Source: Clavaria fumosa (lineage: Eukaryota > Basidiomycota > Agaricomycetes > Agaricales > Clavariaceae). From it: a stretch of DNA of 64,000 bases. This document shows positions 11,766-21,650 of the stretch, in pieces (the first letter of the stretch is position 1; every line of letters starts with the position of its first letter). A model generated the notes under the pieces. It did not search any database, was not told where the DNA came from, and saw only the letters and a program-made list of their open reading frames with translations. Both the position numbers and the translations under genes were made by a program. The stretch is taken from positions 496,001 through 560,000 of the forward strand of contig OX637799.1 of assembly GCA_951802425.1 (NCBI GenBank). The letters are read 5' to 3'.

Positions 11766-12400
11766 ATGTGACGCCCAGTCAAGTACCTAAGGCAGCTCTC
11801 GACAGCGATCCTTGCGCATAAGCGGGTAATCGAGTTTATGTCGTATGCTGTAGTATCTACTACAGCTCTGAGGTTTATATAGTAGGTAAATATCTAAAAT
11901 GGGATAGTATCGAAGAAGATCTACAAAGAAGAGGTCCTAAAACAAATATCAAGAAATTGTCTGGAAACACGTTTCAGCCACCGTATCCAGACCCCAAAGC
12001 CTAATATCGTCGATGTGCCTTCGTTAGCTCGTCTAGAGGCCACCTGGCAGGTCCTAAACCGACTCCACTCATTCCCAAGGCTTCCCAACGTCGGCCGAAC
12101 AACAGCAAAGTCTGCAGAGTCCGTTGGAATTACAGTCCGCGTGCAGAATTGCCAATTGTAGGTTCGGGGCGATTGTCAAGTGGCAGAATTGAGTTGGAAG
12201 CGGTCGTCGAGTGTGAAGACGCGTCGGGCGGCCCGTAACGGGGTGTGTTGGGTTGTGACAAGTACGAGAAGTACATGCAAGACTTATATACATGTGTATG
12301 GAGAGTATAACAGAAAAGGGAAAGTACAGAGGTTGCCAGGCAACAAGACTATAGTAGTATGGGGTATAACTAGTCAGGGAGTGACCATGCACATGTTCTA
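11766..12400 (-). repeat. Probable 5' LTR of element F
   Basis: In sense (minus) orientation this block ends CTGGGCGTCACA just upstream of gag, compatible with a TG...CA LTR. It contains a TATA-like box (TGTATATAAG, near 12285) followed by a plausible transcription start region. Because the 3' LTR is missing, the outer boundary cannot be fixed by comparison. Confidence 0.4.
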
Positions 12401-13045
12401 CTAAGGTTGCGAGGGGTTGGGAATGCATAGGTAAGGTCACGAAGATGACCTGTCATGGGTTGCGACCTAGTTAAATGTAACTATAACTACAGGGGGATCC
12501 TTGGATCATGAGCTATGTAGTTATAGTCGACTGAGGAGAAGAAGGGGAACATAATTTGAAAGGTGTACGCATCTGACCATTGGTGGCGTGTTTGAGTGTT
12601 AAGGTTGCGAGGTCATAAGAATGGTCATGTGGGTGATGCTAGTGACACAGGTGACCTTGGGCGGGAAGTCACATGGGTAACACTAGTAACGCAGGCAACG
12701 GCCATAACACTTATAACATATTGGCGCTGGTAGTGGTAGTGCCGGGGGTGCCGTGTGGCAAGTCATGTGCTGGCTGAAGAGAATGCGCAACGGCGTGTTG
12801 CATGTAGAATTGGTGGGTGCGGGCGGAGTATACGTGTGGGGTGATGTAGTAAGAGGCGTTGCGAGTATGGTATGGTGGTTGCGAGTGTTGTGCAAGCACA
12901 GGGAAGGTCAGAGAGGCTTTTGGAAGAGGATAGTGGGTTCCGGAAGTGTGTGGAGGGGCTCGCGAGGTTGTAGAGGGTTGTTGGGAGGTTTGTAGATGCT
13001 GGTAGAGTCAGTTTGGGTAAGGGAAAAATGAATGGGTCCTGACAG
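12401..13045. other. No gene seen; G/T-rich sequence
   Basis: G/T-rich sequence with repeated GGTTGCGAG and TCACATGGGTAAC-like phrases and a hairpin (CTATAACTACA ... TGTAGTTATAG near 12480-12525). No credible coding frame. It may be more LTR or an older element. Confidence 0.4.
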
Positions 13046-13094
13046 TACTGTTGTCATGACCTTACCCCTAAGTTGTGTGAGACCCAGTCTGATA
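13046..13094 (+). repeat. LTR fragment of element A
   Basis: Only the 3' end of the LTR remains: GTTGTCATGACCTTA ... GTGTGAGACCCAGTCTGATA. It matches the sense 3' ends of the B and C LTRs. The following TAATACTAAGATCC is shared with B and C directly after their 5' LTRs, so this marks the LTR/leader border. Confidence 0.8.
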
Positions 13095-13660
13095 TAATAC
13101 TAAGATCCACCTGTCTGCCCTAGCCCCATGTCCTAACCTGGCTAGCCTGGACCCTTAATCTCAAACTGTGACACATTGTCACAGCTCAGCCCCTATCATC
13201 CTCTTCTTCTTTACCCTGCCCGCGGTGTGTAACAGAACTGCATGAAATTTTTACTGTGTGTAGATACATGTGACCAGACCTGGAGGACGTCTACTGTGAC
13301 CCTCCCCAAGTGATACCGAGTGCCCAAGGCCCGGAACTTTATTTTACAGCCACCATACCCCTCCCAGTGAATCGTGTAGTGTACAGGGCAAGGAAAGGCC
13401 CTCTACATAGTCTTTCTGTAGTTTCCTAGTCCAGTGGACAGGGCCCTTGCTCTGTGACCATTGTCAGAAGGGTGCACAGGCAACTCATTAAGAGTTGTGG
13501 AGCAACCACCTGGGACACCATTTGGGCCCCATGCTAGCAATAGTTTCATAGAATAAGAGTTCTATAGGTACATAAGTACCTAGAAGAGCAGTCTGAGAGG
13601 ACAGGACTGTTAAGAGATTGAAGAAATCCTGAGTGCCAAAGGCCCAGAATTTTATTTTAC

Positions 13661-14680
13661 AGTGCTATAGAATGCTGGACCTAGCTGTTGCCCCCTTTGA
13701 TGGGCAGAAAAGGAACTTCCATATGTTCCTCCAATCCCTTTGCCTCCTGTTTATGGCGAACCTGACTACCTATGCTGTGGACCTGGTGAAGGTCTTCTTT
13801 GCTCTGAGCAAAATTGTTGGAGATGGATTTGCTGCAGAATGGGCAAATATGAAGGCGGAAGAGATCCTGGGCAGAGTTTGTGGAGGAGATGAGGTGAGCG
13901 TTTGATGACCCAAATGACCATGCAACAGCCCTTGCAGATATTGCTGGGTTGAAACAGGGTGCCATGACAGCACCAGAGTTCTTTGTGAGGTTCGAGACAC
14001 TGGTCTGTTGAGCGGAGTTGAGTACAGAGAAGGACTCAGGAGTCCTAGTCCATTGGCTGGAGTTGAACCTGAGTAGGAGGTTGGTGGAGAGAATCTATGG
14101 TGTCTCCCTGATGCCAGAGACTTATGGAGAATGGAGGATGCTGGCTGAAAGACTTGATGCCCAGCAAAGATGACTGGATGGGATACTCGCAGAACAGATA
14201 CTGTGACCCATCACAACCTCTGCAAGACCTGCAGCGACCCCACCACAACCTGGCGCGACCTTTCCGCAGCCTCTGGATGTGGCCATGGCCCAAGGATGGG
14301 CCCCTGCTGATGAGAGATGTTGTTTCCAATGCCACCAGACTGGCCATGCTGTCCAATTCTGCCCCCTGCCCAATATGCGTCTGCAGGTCCCAAGGGCCCA
14401 AACCCATGCAGTACCATGTGCCCCCCAAATGGCAGAGGGATATGAGAAAGAGATTGCATGGCTCTGAGCCTGCATAGAGCTGTATGAGAGAGAGAGGACT
14501 GGGGAGAAGAACTGTGCCAGCCCCCTTTCTGTCCCTGTGCCTGCTGCAAGTATACCCCAATATACTATCTTGCAGTGGAGACATACCTGAATTGGGGCTG
14601 AGGTGAGGGAGGAAGTGAGGCTGGCAGAGCACCCAACCATGGTGCAGCCAGAAGTGGGGAAACACATGCCATGAGAGCTA
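13661..14680 (+). pseudogene. Gag remnant of element A
   Basis: Starts in a capsid-like region (MLDLAVAPFDGQKRNF, FALSKIVGDGFAAEWANMKAEE). Frame breaks occur near 13890 and 14010. The zinc knuckle CCFQCHQTGHAVQFC (C-X2-C-X4-H-X4-C) lies near 14320-14365. Nearly the same protein order is present in C (41221-40202), where it is mostly open. Gag packages the element RNA; this copy is broken. Confidence 0.8.
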
Positions 14681-14689
14681 ACCATCCAG

Positions 14690-16521
14690 GTGCACTTGGA
14701 GGCTCTCAGCACTGGCAAGGGGGCTATGACAAAGGCCCTTGTCGACTCAGGATGCACCAACTGCTTCATGGACTTGGAGTGGGCAAGAAGAGCAGGACTG
14801 GAACCATCTCCCCTGCTGAACCCAATCACAATGTACAATGTGGATGGGTCACAAAATAGAGAGTGTAAAAATCCAGTATGGAATCAAGCTGCTGGTGATG
14901 ATGGGTGACCATCATGAACAAATCCACTTCCTGCTAGGGAAGATCCAAACCCACAAGGTCATCCTTGGGCATGACTAGTGAATAGCATGGGTTATCCACA
15001 GGTTTTGCATGGGTTTTGAGTAAAGAGGATTGTAGCCCTTCATTTCTCAATGAAAATAAAATAAAATGCATTCAAAATGATCCAGAGATATGGGCAGTAC
15101 AAGTTTTATGGCTGAAGCTTCCAAACTGAAGCTTCCTCACCTCAATCTTTGCAAGAGAGTCATCAAAATGCGAGGTTTTTAAACATTTTGATGACTCTCT
15201 TGCAAAGATTGAGGTGAGGAAGCTTCAGTTTGGAAGCTTCAGCCATAAAACTTGTACTGCCCATATCTCAGTCAATTCTGGATCATTTTGAATGCATTTT
15301 TAAAAAATGTTCATCGAGAAATGAAGGGCTATGATCCCCTTTACTCAAAACCCATGCAAAACCCGCAGGTAACCCATGCTATTCACTAGGCATGACTGGC
15401 TCAAGCAACACAACCCCAACATTGACTGGAAGAAGGCAGAGCTGAGCCTTACCCGCTGCCCCTCACAGTGTTCCCCATCCCCTCAAGCCCCTGCACCCCC
15501 AAAAACGAGTACCCTTGCATCTGCGAGTATTCCAGACACCCATTTTCCCAACTCTGGCCCTACCCCTGATTGGCCCAGCCACTACCCTTCAGTTTTTAGT
15601 GAAGTGAAGTGGGATGAACTTCCCCGCTCCCAACCAGACTTTGATGTTAAGATTGAGTTCAAAAAGGACCCTGAGCACCTCTCTTCCAAGCTATACTCAC
15701 TGACGAGGGAGGAGATGGTGGAGATGAACCATTGGGTGGACGAGCAGCTTGCTTCTGGACGAATCTGGCCCTCGAAATCCCCATATGCCAGCCCCTTCTT
15801 CAAACATGAGAAGGACAAGCTGTGGCTGATTATTGACTACTCAAGGCTGAATGTGCACCTGATCAAGGACAAGTAGCCCTCCCCCGCATCCGAGACACAG
15901 TGGATGTGCTTAAAGGAGTGTCAGTCTACTCTAAGATTGATGTAAAGGGAGGTTTTCTGTCTATGCAGGTCTGGCCCGAGCACCAGCACCGCTGTGCCTT
16001 CCTGACACCCCGTGGACTCTTTGAACCAGCTGTCATGTGGTTTGGACTGCAGAATGCACCTGCCACCTTCCAGTGCTTCATGAATCATGTGTTGAGGGAG
16101 GAGATTGCAGGAGGACATGTCCAGGCTTATGTGGATGATGTGATTGTGTTTGCAGAGGATTTGGCAACACACCGGTATTGGATGGATCAGGTCTTGAGGA
16201 AGTTTGGAGAGAATGGGTTGTGTCTCAAACTCAGTAAATGCAAGTTTGAGAAGAGTGAGATCAACTTCCTGGGGATGAAGATCTCTCACAACTGGCTAGA
16301 GCATGACCCAGCCAAGGGTGCAGCAGTCCAAGATTGGCCACATCCTAGGAATGTGAAGGATGTCCAGAGGTTCAATGGGATGTTGAACTACCTCCACTGG
16401 CACATCCCGAATCTTTCTGCCTGGGCAAAGCCACTCTTCTGGCTGACTGGGAATGTTCCATGGAAATGGGAGGAGGAGGAGGAAGCAGCCTTCCAAGATC
16501 TCCACCAGGCACTTGTATCAG
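14690..16521 (+). pseudogene. Protease and RT remnant of element A, interrupted by a MITE
   Basis: The protease motif KALVDSGCTNCFMDLEW is near 14735-14785. The sequence breaks at the MITE (14976-15388) and resumes with the same HDWLK motif it left. The RT region (15390-16521) keeps WPSKSPYASPF, LIIDYSRLN, FEPAVMWFGLQNAPATFQ and the active-site box YVDD near 16129-16140. A deletion after LIKDK (15875) creates a TAG. The segment from 15900 is open and runs straight into the neighbouring gene. Confidence 0.8.
14976..15388. mobile_element. 413-bp hAT-type foldback MITE
   Basis: Inserted in the protease/RT linker of A. It is flanked by the 8-bp duplication GGCATGAC (14968-14975 and 15389-15396). 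The ends are TAGTGAATAGCATGGGTTA and its inverted repeat; TAGTG fits the hAT consensus YARNG. The two halves are near-perfect inverted repeats of about 190 bp around a short spacer near 15171-15184, so single-stranded copies would fold into one long hairpin. No coding capacity. The ends resemble those of the hAT-type element at 23941-30415. Confidence 0.9.
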
Positions 16522-18471
16522 AACATGTGACTTGTCTTCTTGGTGTTCACTCAGCTTTGGATGGATCCAGTGAGCAGTCAGTGCAGGCTTGGAAGGATAT
16601 TCTTGCAGAGATCACAGAGATCTACAATCAGAGCCCACTCAAGCAACACTCAGGGGGCTTTTTCAGAGTTGTTGTCATCTTTTTCAAAGTTGCTGGAATG
16701 CACTCAGATTATTGTGCCAAGGAGAAAAAAGATGCTCAGCTTCTGGAAAAGGAAAAGACATCAACAGTCTACAAGTCACTGGGAGAAGATGCAATCATGG
16801 AGAGGTCAAATCAGGAGCTACAACCTGACTACTTAGAGGCTTGGAGGGACATGATTAAGTCAGTTGGTGGGGCCAAAAAGTGGAGTGCACTGTCTGAAAA
16901 TGAACAAGCAGAAAAAGAGGCTGGAATGTTGGAACAACTTGTCATAAAGCTTGGAAAGGACAGATTAGAGGAACTGGATGAAAATGAAAGGAGGATCCTC
17001 AAGCTTTTTATATGGGCAGGTTGTGGGTGTCACAAGGATCTCAACACAGTGCATAGTAGAAACATGGCCATGATGGCATGGTGGGATGAAAATAGCATCC
17101 CAGGCCCAGTTTTACTTGCCAATAGAGATAATAAGGCTGTGCCAGAGGACTATGATCCAGAGTTAGATAATGCCTTGCCTGCTCAGGATCAAGCATTGAA
17201 TATGACAAGCAGAGGTGGTGTCAAGACTACCAAACTTGCTGGTAACATATGCAACAATAAGGATGACAAGAAGGGATACCATGATGATTTTCACTGGTGG
17301 TGGGCCAAAAATGTTGGCAAAAGTTTCACTTTCCCTGACACTTCCAATACACAATTTCAATCACACTGTGTAGCTGCTGGAGATCTCATATTACATCTTC
17401 CACAGTGTATCCAGTTTCTGGGATATATTCAAGACAAGAAGAATATCAAGAGATTTAGCAATATGGAGCAGAATCTCTGGAATGCCTTGCACTGCATGCC
17501 AACCAGAACTGAACTTGCAGTCCTGGCACTGTATGGGCAAGCTGTCACACACCCATACATCAAAGCAGTTTGTGCTCCAGAGTCTAAGATAAATATGCTG
17601 GAACTGGGTCCACTACACCACAAGGTCTATAGGCACATTATGTGCATTATGGAGGATCCAGATTTCTTGATTGGCCCTGCAGCCACATTTGAAATGGGTG
17701 CTATGGATGGAAAAGAATGGGAAAGACCAGAAGTAATGCAGACTATCTGGGCAATTGCACCAGAACTGCCATACCTTAAGCCTGCCTTGGTTGCATTCCT
17801 CACTGGTGCTGCAAAAACATGGAAGTGCTTTACTTCAGAATTTGCACCAGGTGGGTTGATTGATGAGGCTACAACAGAAAAAAAAAGACCTGGCCTGGAT
17901 GCCTCCTACCAATGATGCCAATGAGGGTGCCCTTGGTGCATTCAGGGTACTCATGTGTTGCCAGCCTCAGCTTAGCTTGTTGCAGTACAATGCACAGGCA
18001 ATGTTCTATAAGAACAAGACTCAGGAATTTATGGACAACAAGTTTCAGCCTGAAGACCATCAGTATTTACATCAGCTTGCTTGCAAAGCTGATAAACTAA
18101 GGCTGGAAGTCAAGAGAAAGGAGAGGCTTGTTAAGCAAAATGAGATGAGAATTCAGAGAAGAAAGGAGATGTCAGATAAAAGGAAAAAGAAAGCTGCTGA
18201 GAAAGCTGGAAGGATTGCAGCCATTTCCTTGATCTTTGACAAAGGAGAGATTGTCAAGCTTAAAGGGCAGAAATTGAAGGACCATCTTTTGGCTGTCCAG
18301 CAAGCTGGTGCACCACATCTGCAAGGGATAATGGTGAGATCTACAGTCCAACAGATCAGGGAAGCCATACAGAGAGCAATTGACAGTTACCATGATGGAG
18401 ACTGGGCCCCTTTTACATGTTCTGAAACAGAGGAAGTGACTGAAAGTGAATGGGAAGAAATTGAAGAGTGA
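16522..18471 (+). pseudogene. C-terminal part of an uncharacterised Agaricomycete protein, fused in frame to gypsy RT
   Basis: The reading frame continues from the RT of A into a different protein with no stop. It opens at GVHSALDGSSEQ and carries KKWSALSENEQAEKE, FIWAGCGCHKDLNTVHS, MAWWDENSIPGPVLLAN, RGGVKTTKLAGNICNNKDDKKG, FPDTSNTQFQSHC, LDLGPLHH-like LELGPLHHKVYRH, KEWERPEVMQTIWAIAPELP, EFAPGGLIDEAT and PTNDANEGALGAFR, then a Lys/Arg/Glu-rich helical tail to TGA at 18471. I recognise this order from a large family of Agaricomycete hypothetical proteins, probably linked to mobile DNA, with no assigned function. A 9-A run at 17878-17886 is one base too long and shifts the frame (17,915 stop versus the frame continuing to 18,471). 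The invariant-looking HKD and NEG motifs suggest an enzyme core, possibly a transposase; that is inference. Confidence 0.6.
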
Positions 18472-19060
18472 GAGCTATGAAGCATTTCAAGGACAGTAGG
18501 AATATGTATGCTGTATTGTAAAATATTGTATATAGTGTACACTTATGTTTTAGGCAGAGGGTATTCCAAAGAGGATGCTGTGAGCCAGGATCAGCAACAA
18601 GAATAGTAAGACTGGACTGTGACAGGTATTATTACACTTACAAAAAAGCTAAAAAAACAAGTTCACACTGGAGTGCAGACATATTTCAATGTCTCAAAGT
18701 GTTTAGCTACCAAAGATTTAGGTTGTGGCCAAAGGAAAGTGCTAGATTGCAGCTGGGTCAGCCTTTGTCACGCTTTGTGTCACACAGATATGGCCTCATA
18801 TGGGTATGGGATTGCCCGTAGGTCGAAGAAACCCAGTGTGCCCAGATGCTTTTTTACTTGATATCACTCGCTTACTCAATAACCGTCAAGGAGAGCCACG
18901 ATATATACTTGCCAATCAGTACAAGAAAACGAAGGAGGGACTCAGGATAGCCCGCAGTTACATTTCTACCTACTTTTTTCACCTGTTGGTCTGTCGAGGC
19001 ATAGGTCCTGAGTCTTCATGACGACGGTGGATAGCAAATTGTAAACAATTGTAAACAACA
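18472..19060. other. No gene seen
   Basis: Likely 3' untranslated sequence of the preceding gene, then unremarkable sequence ending in an AAC trinucleotide run (about 19050-19070). No convincing frame. Confidence 0.5.
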
Positions 19061-20686
19061 ACAACAACAACGTCAGTCCCCGGGACCGTGTACGTGACCG
19101 CTCCCCCTTTTTCGTCCCCGAAGTCGTGCACTCCTCCATCCCGATCCCGCTTCCGAAAGCCGAGCGCGTCCTCGCACAGCTTAGCACCTCGGGCGCCGTG
19201 CCCCCGCCCCGCAAGTACTCCTCCTCCTTGCTGGCCGCGCAGGAAGACCTCAAACCCGTCGCGGTGCGCGTCGTCTGGACCGGCGGCGGTCGCACCGTCA
19301 CCCTCGCCCGCGCCTGAGACGACAACTGGAAGGGCCGCCAACCCATGGAACAGGAGTGAGTTCCCCCCCCCCTATTTCACATACTTCTCCCACACTCACT
19401 CCCGCTGCGTCAGCGCGAAGAACGCCAGCACGTGGTTCACACACGTCGCCCTCCTCCCGGGACCCACCACATCAAGTTCCTCGTCGACGAGCAGTGGCGC
19501 ATCGCGAACGACCTCCCCACCGCCGACGACGACGACGGCTCCCTCGCCAACTACGTCGCCGTCCCCATCGGGCCCACTCCGCCGCAGACCTCGCCCGTGC
19601 TCCCTCCACAATCGCAGCCCCACCGCCGCCGCGCCGAGCAAGCTGCTCCTCCCGGGGAACAGCTTCTGGTCCGGAGGAGGCGGCGAGGGCAGCGGCGTCG
19701 ACGCGTCGTGCACGCCGTCCTTGTCCTCCTCGGGGGCCACGCACGCGCACGAGAAGCCTACCTGGACGTCGTCCTACCCGCCCGAGCTCATCGTCGCCGC
19801 GCACGAGGAGGAGCAGTACCTCGCGACGACGACGAACGCGGGCGCGTATGCGGTCCCTGTGCCGAACATCCCGCCCGCGCCACTCCTCCCGCGGCACCTC
19901 GACAAGCTGATCCTGAACGTGCGCCCCGGGAGCATACCAGCGGCGGCGGCGGCTGCGGCAGCCGCATCCAACGGGAGCAGCAGCAGTGTGATGGCGGGGC
20001 TGTGGCTGAGCGCGGTGGCCGCGATGCGGAGCCGGGAGCGGGAGGACGGGCGCAGGGGGCGGAAGGGACGGACCCAAACTGTGACGGGGATGACGGCGTC
20101 AGACGTGTTTGGACGGCCGATGGGCCTGACGAGTGCGGCGAATGCGGTGGTCGCTGCGGGCGCGGCGAACGGAACGTCTACGGCGGCGGCAGCGACGACG
20201 ACAGTCGCGTCGTCGTCCTCGTCGGCTGTGGCGACGGGAATGTCTTCGCCGACGACCACGGCGGCTACAAACGCCACGAGTGCGAACGCGAGCTCTCCGA
20301 GGACGGCGACGACGGCGGGCACACCGGGCACGGGAGCTACGACGCCAACGAGCCACATCACCACCAACATCAGCACCGGCACGACGGGTAGTACAGGGCC
20401 GACGACGTCGACGGCGAGCACGTCGCTCGTGGTGTCCTCGCCGACGGTGAACCGCGGACGGCTGAACGTGTCCGTGCTGGCGGACGACAACAGCGTGCTG
20501 CCGGTGCCGAGCCACGTCGTGCTGCACCATCTGAGCACGAGCGCGACACGGAACGGCATGTTGGCTGTGGCGAGCACGACGCGATACCGGAAGAAGGTGC
20601 GTTGTTCTTCTCTCTCTCTCTCTCCAATGTTGTTTGGCTGACTTCTTTGGTAGTACCTTACGACCATTTATTACAAGCCGACATGA
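19061..20686 (+). pseudogene. SNF1/AMPK beta subunit (Sip2/Gal83 type), N-terminally truncated with lesions
   Basis: The beta subunit scaffolds the SNF1/AMPK kinase that senses low energy and glucose. N-terminal block: RSPFFVPEVVHSSIPIPLPK. The glycogen-binding CBM48-like domain follows (VAVRVVWTGGG, DDNWKGRQPM, intron about 19356-19420, STWFTHVALLPG, THHIKFLVDEQWRIANDLP, GSLANYVAVP). Then come PPELIVAAHEEEQYL, NIPPAPLLPRHLDKLILN, a long Ala/Ser/Thr-rich insert (typical of basidiomycete forms), and the ASC-type C-terminus SVLPVPSHVVLHHLSTSA, TTRYRKK, intron, YLTTIYYKPT, TGA at 20684-20686. Lesions: no in-frame ATG upstream, TGA at 19315-19317, one missing base near 19461 (GGG where GGGG fits) and a compensating shift near 19625. 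They may be real decay or homopolymer assembly errors. Very GC-rich compared with its surroundings. Confidence 0.8.
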
Positions 20687-21650
20687 CCTTTTGTCCCGTG
20701 CTCCTCCCTGCTCTGTTCGTTGCGGGGGGCAGGGGAAGGAGGGGCCGCGCACCAGGCGTCGCTTTGTTTTTTTCCTAGCTCTGCCTTTGGAGAGGTACAT
20801 ATTGGGTTGACTCTCTCTCTTCTCCCTAGCCTTCGCTCGGCATGGCGAGACGTGTCTTTCCCACGAAACTGCTTAGATTTCTCCTTTTTCTCTGTTCCCT
20901 CACCCAATTTTTCCTCTTCGTTTTTTCACCGCTTTTTCACGTCCTTTTTGCTTTTTGTTCCCTTCCTCTTGTCTTACAACGTCTTACAACGTTCTTACAA
21001 GCCAATAAAGACAGCGGCCGGCTTTGTATAGCTGCCCGATGCGCCTGTTACGGCGCATAACCGCATCACCATGTTGCTGCGAGAAATAGCAAAAAGGGGT
21101 AGCAAAAAGGGGAAGTGCTAAACGCGCGACAATGGTGGCGCACTGCCTCCACTGCAATCGCCAACAACCACACACGCTTTGGAACCAATCCACGCATGAG
21201 CTTGTTTGACGCACGGGCGGGGGGCTTCTCCCGGGCCTGGGCTCCCGTTCTAGACCCTCACGACTGACAAAGCGAAGCACCTGCACCCCCAGCAAGATCT
21301 TTAGTCGGCGGGGCTGGATCTTTGGTATCTCTGGACCCATTGCGCTGGGCTGGAAGGGTGTAGCGTCTTGTCGCCAGGGCGGGAGTCACGGTTTCCATCG
21401 GCAGAAACAGCTCGGCTAAATGTAAGTATAGACAGGTATGGACTGTACTTGTCTATGCTACATTGTCAGCTGACAATGTAGCACAGCTGTTTTGCCATCG
21501 AGCGGAGGTCGGGGGCTCGTCTCGCAGCAACGGGCACGTGCATGACGACGGTGCGCTGTCTTGAGTCTGCTAGATCGTCTACGGGGCAGCCCCAGCATTT
21601 GCATAAACACCCAGCTTCATCCGCCCCATTTTTTTCCCCCGCCAACCACA
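20687..21650. other. No gene seen; pyrimidine-rich then mixed sequence
   Basis: The first 300 bases are C/T-rich, likely the 3' flank of the AMPK beta gene. The rest holds no gene I can support. A perfect 28-bp palindrome lies at 21456-21483. The last 100 bases are probably the promoter and leader of the chitinase-like gene. Confidence 0.45.
21456..21483. repeat. Perfect 28-bp palindrome
   Basis: TGCTACATTGTCAG followed by its exact reverse complement. It sits about 170 bp upstream of the chitinase-like start codon. It could be a hairpin or a dimeric protein-binding site; nothing more can be said. Confidence 0.7.

Larger units (their letters stand above)
4135..12400 (-). mobile_element. Ty3/gypsy chromovirus F, 3'-truncated and degenerate
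   Basis: In sense (minus) order: probable 5' LTR, gag, protease-RT, RNase H, integrase and chromodomain. An antisense gene occupies the 3' region, where element E also has one. No 3' LTR or polypurine tract is visible before the repeat array at 4134, so the 3' end is lost. It is a different lineage from A-D: its chromodomain and integrase resemble those of element E. The copy is dead. The protease motif reads DCR instead of DSG, the RT box YLND instead of YLDD, there are several stops, and a 881-bp TIR element separates gag from protease. The upper limit near 12,400 is approximate. Confidence 0.8.
13046..16521 (+). mobile_element. Ty3/gypsy chromovirus A, 5' and 3' truncated
   Basis: Plus-strand copy of the same family as B and C. 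It starts with the last ~50 bp of an LTR and runs through a leader of about 570 bp, gag, protease and RT. It stops abruptly after GTATCAG at 16521, where B and C continue into RNase H. RNase H, integrase, chromodomain and 3' LTR are absent. A 413-bp MITE lies in the protease/RT linker. The downstream partner is an unrelated Agaricomycete gene, in frame with the RT. Confidence 0.85.

Noticed and set aside
16522..18471. KDZ (Kyakuja-Dileera-Zisupton) transposase
   Set aside because: The motifs expected for that family are not visible; a neutral description is safer.
19396..20800. Several long frames on both strands in the GC-rich block
   Set aside because: High GC removes stops. Only the plus-strand frames match the AMPK beta order of motifs.
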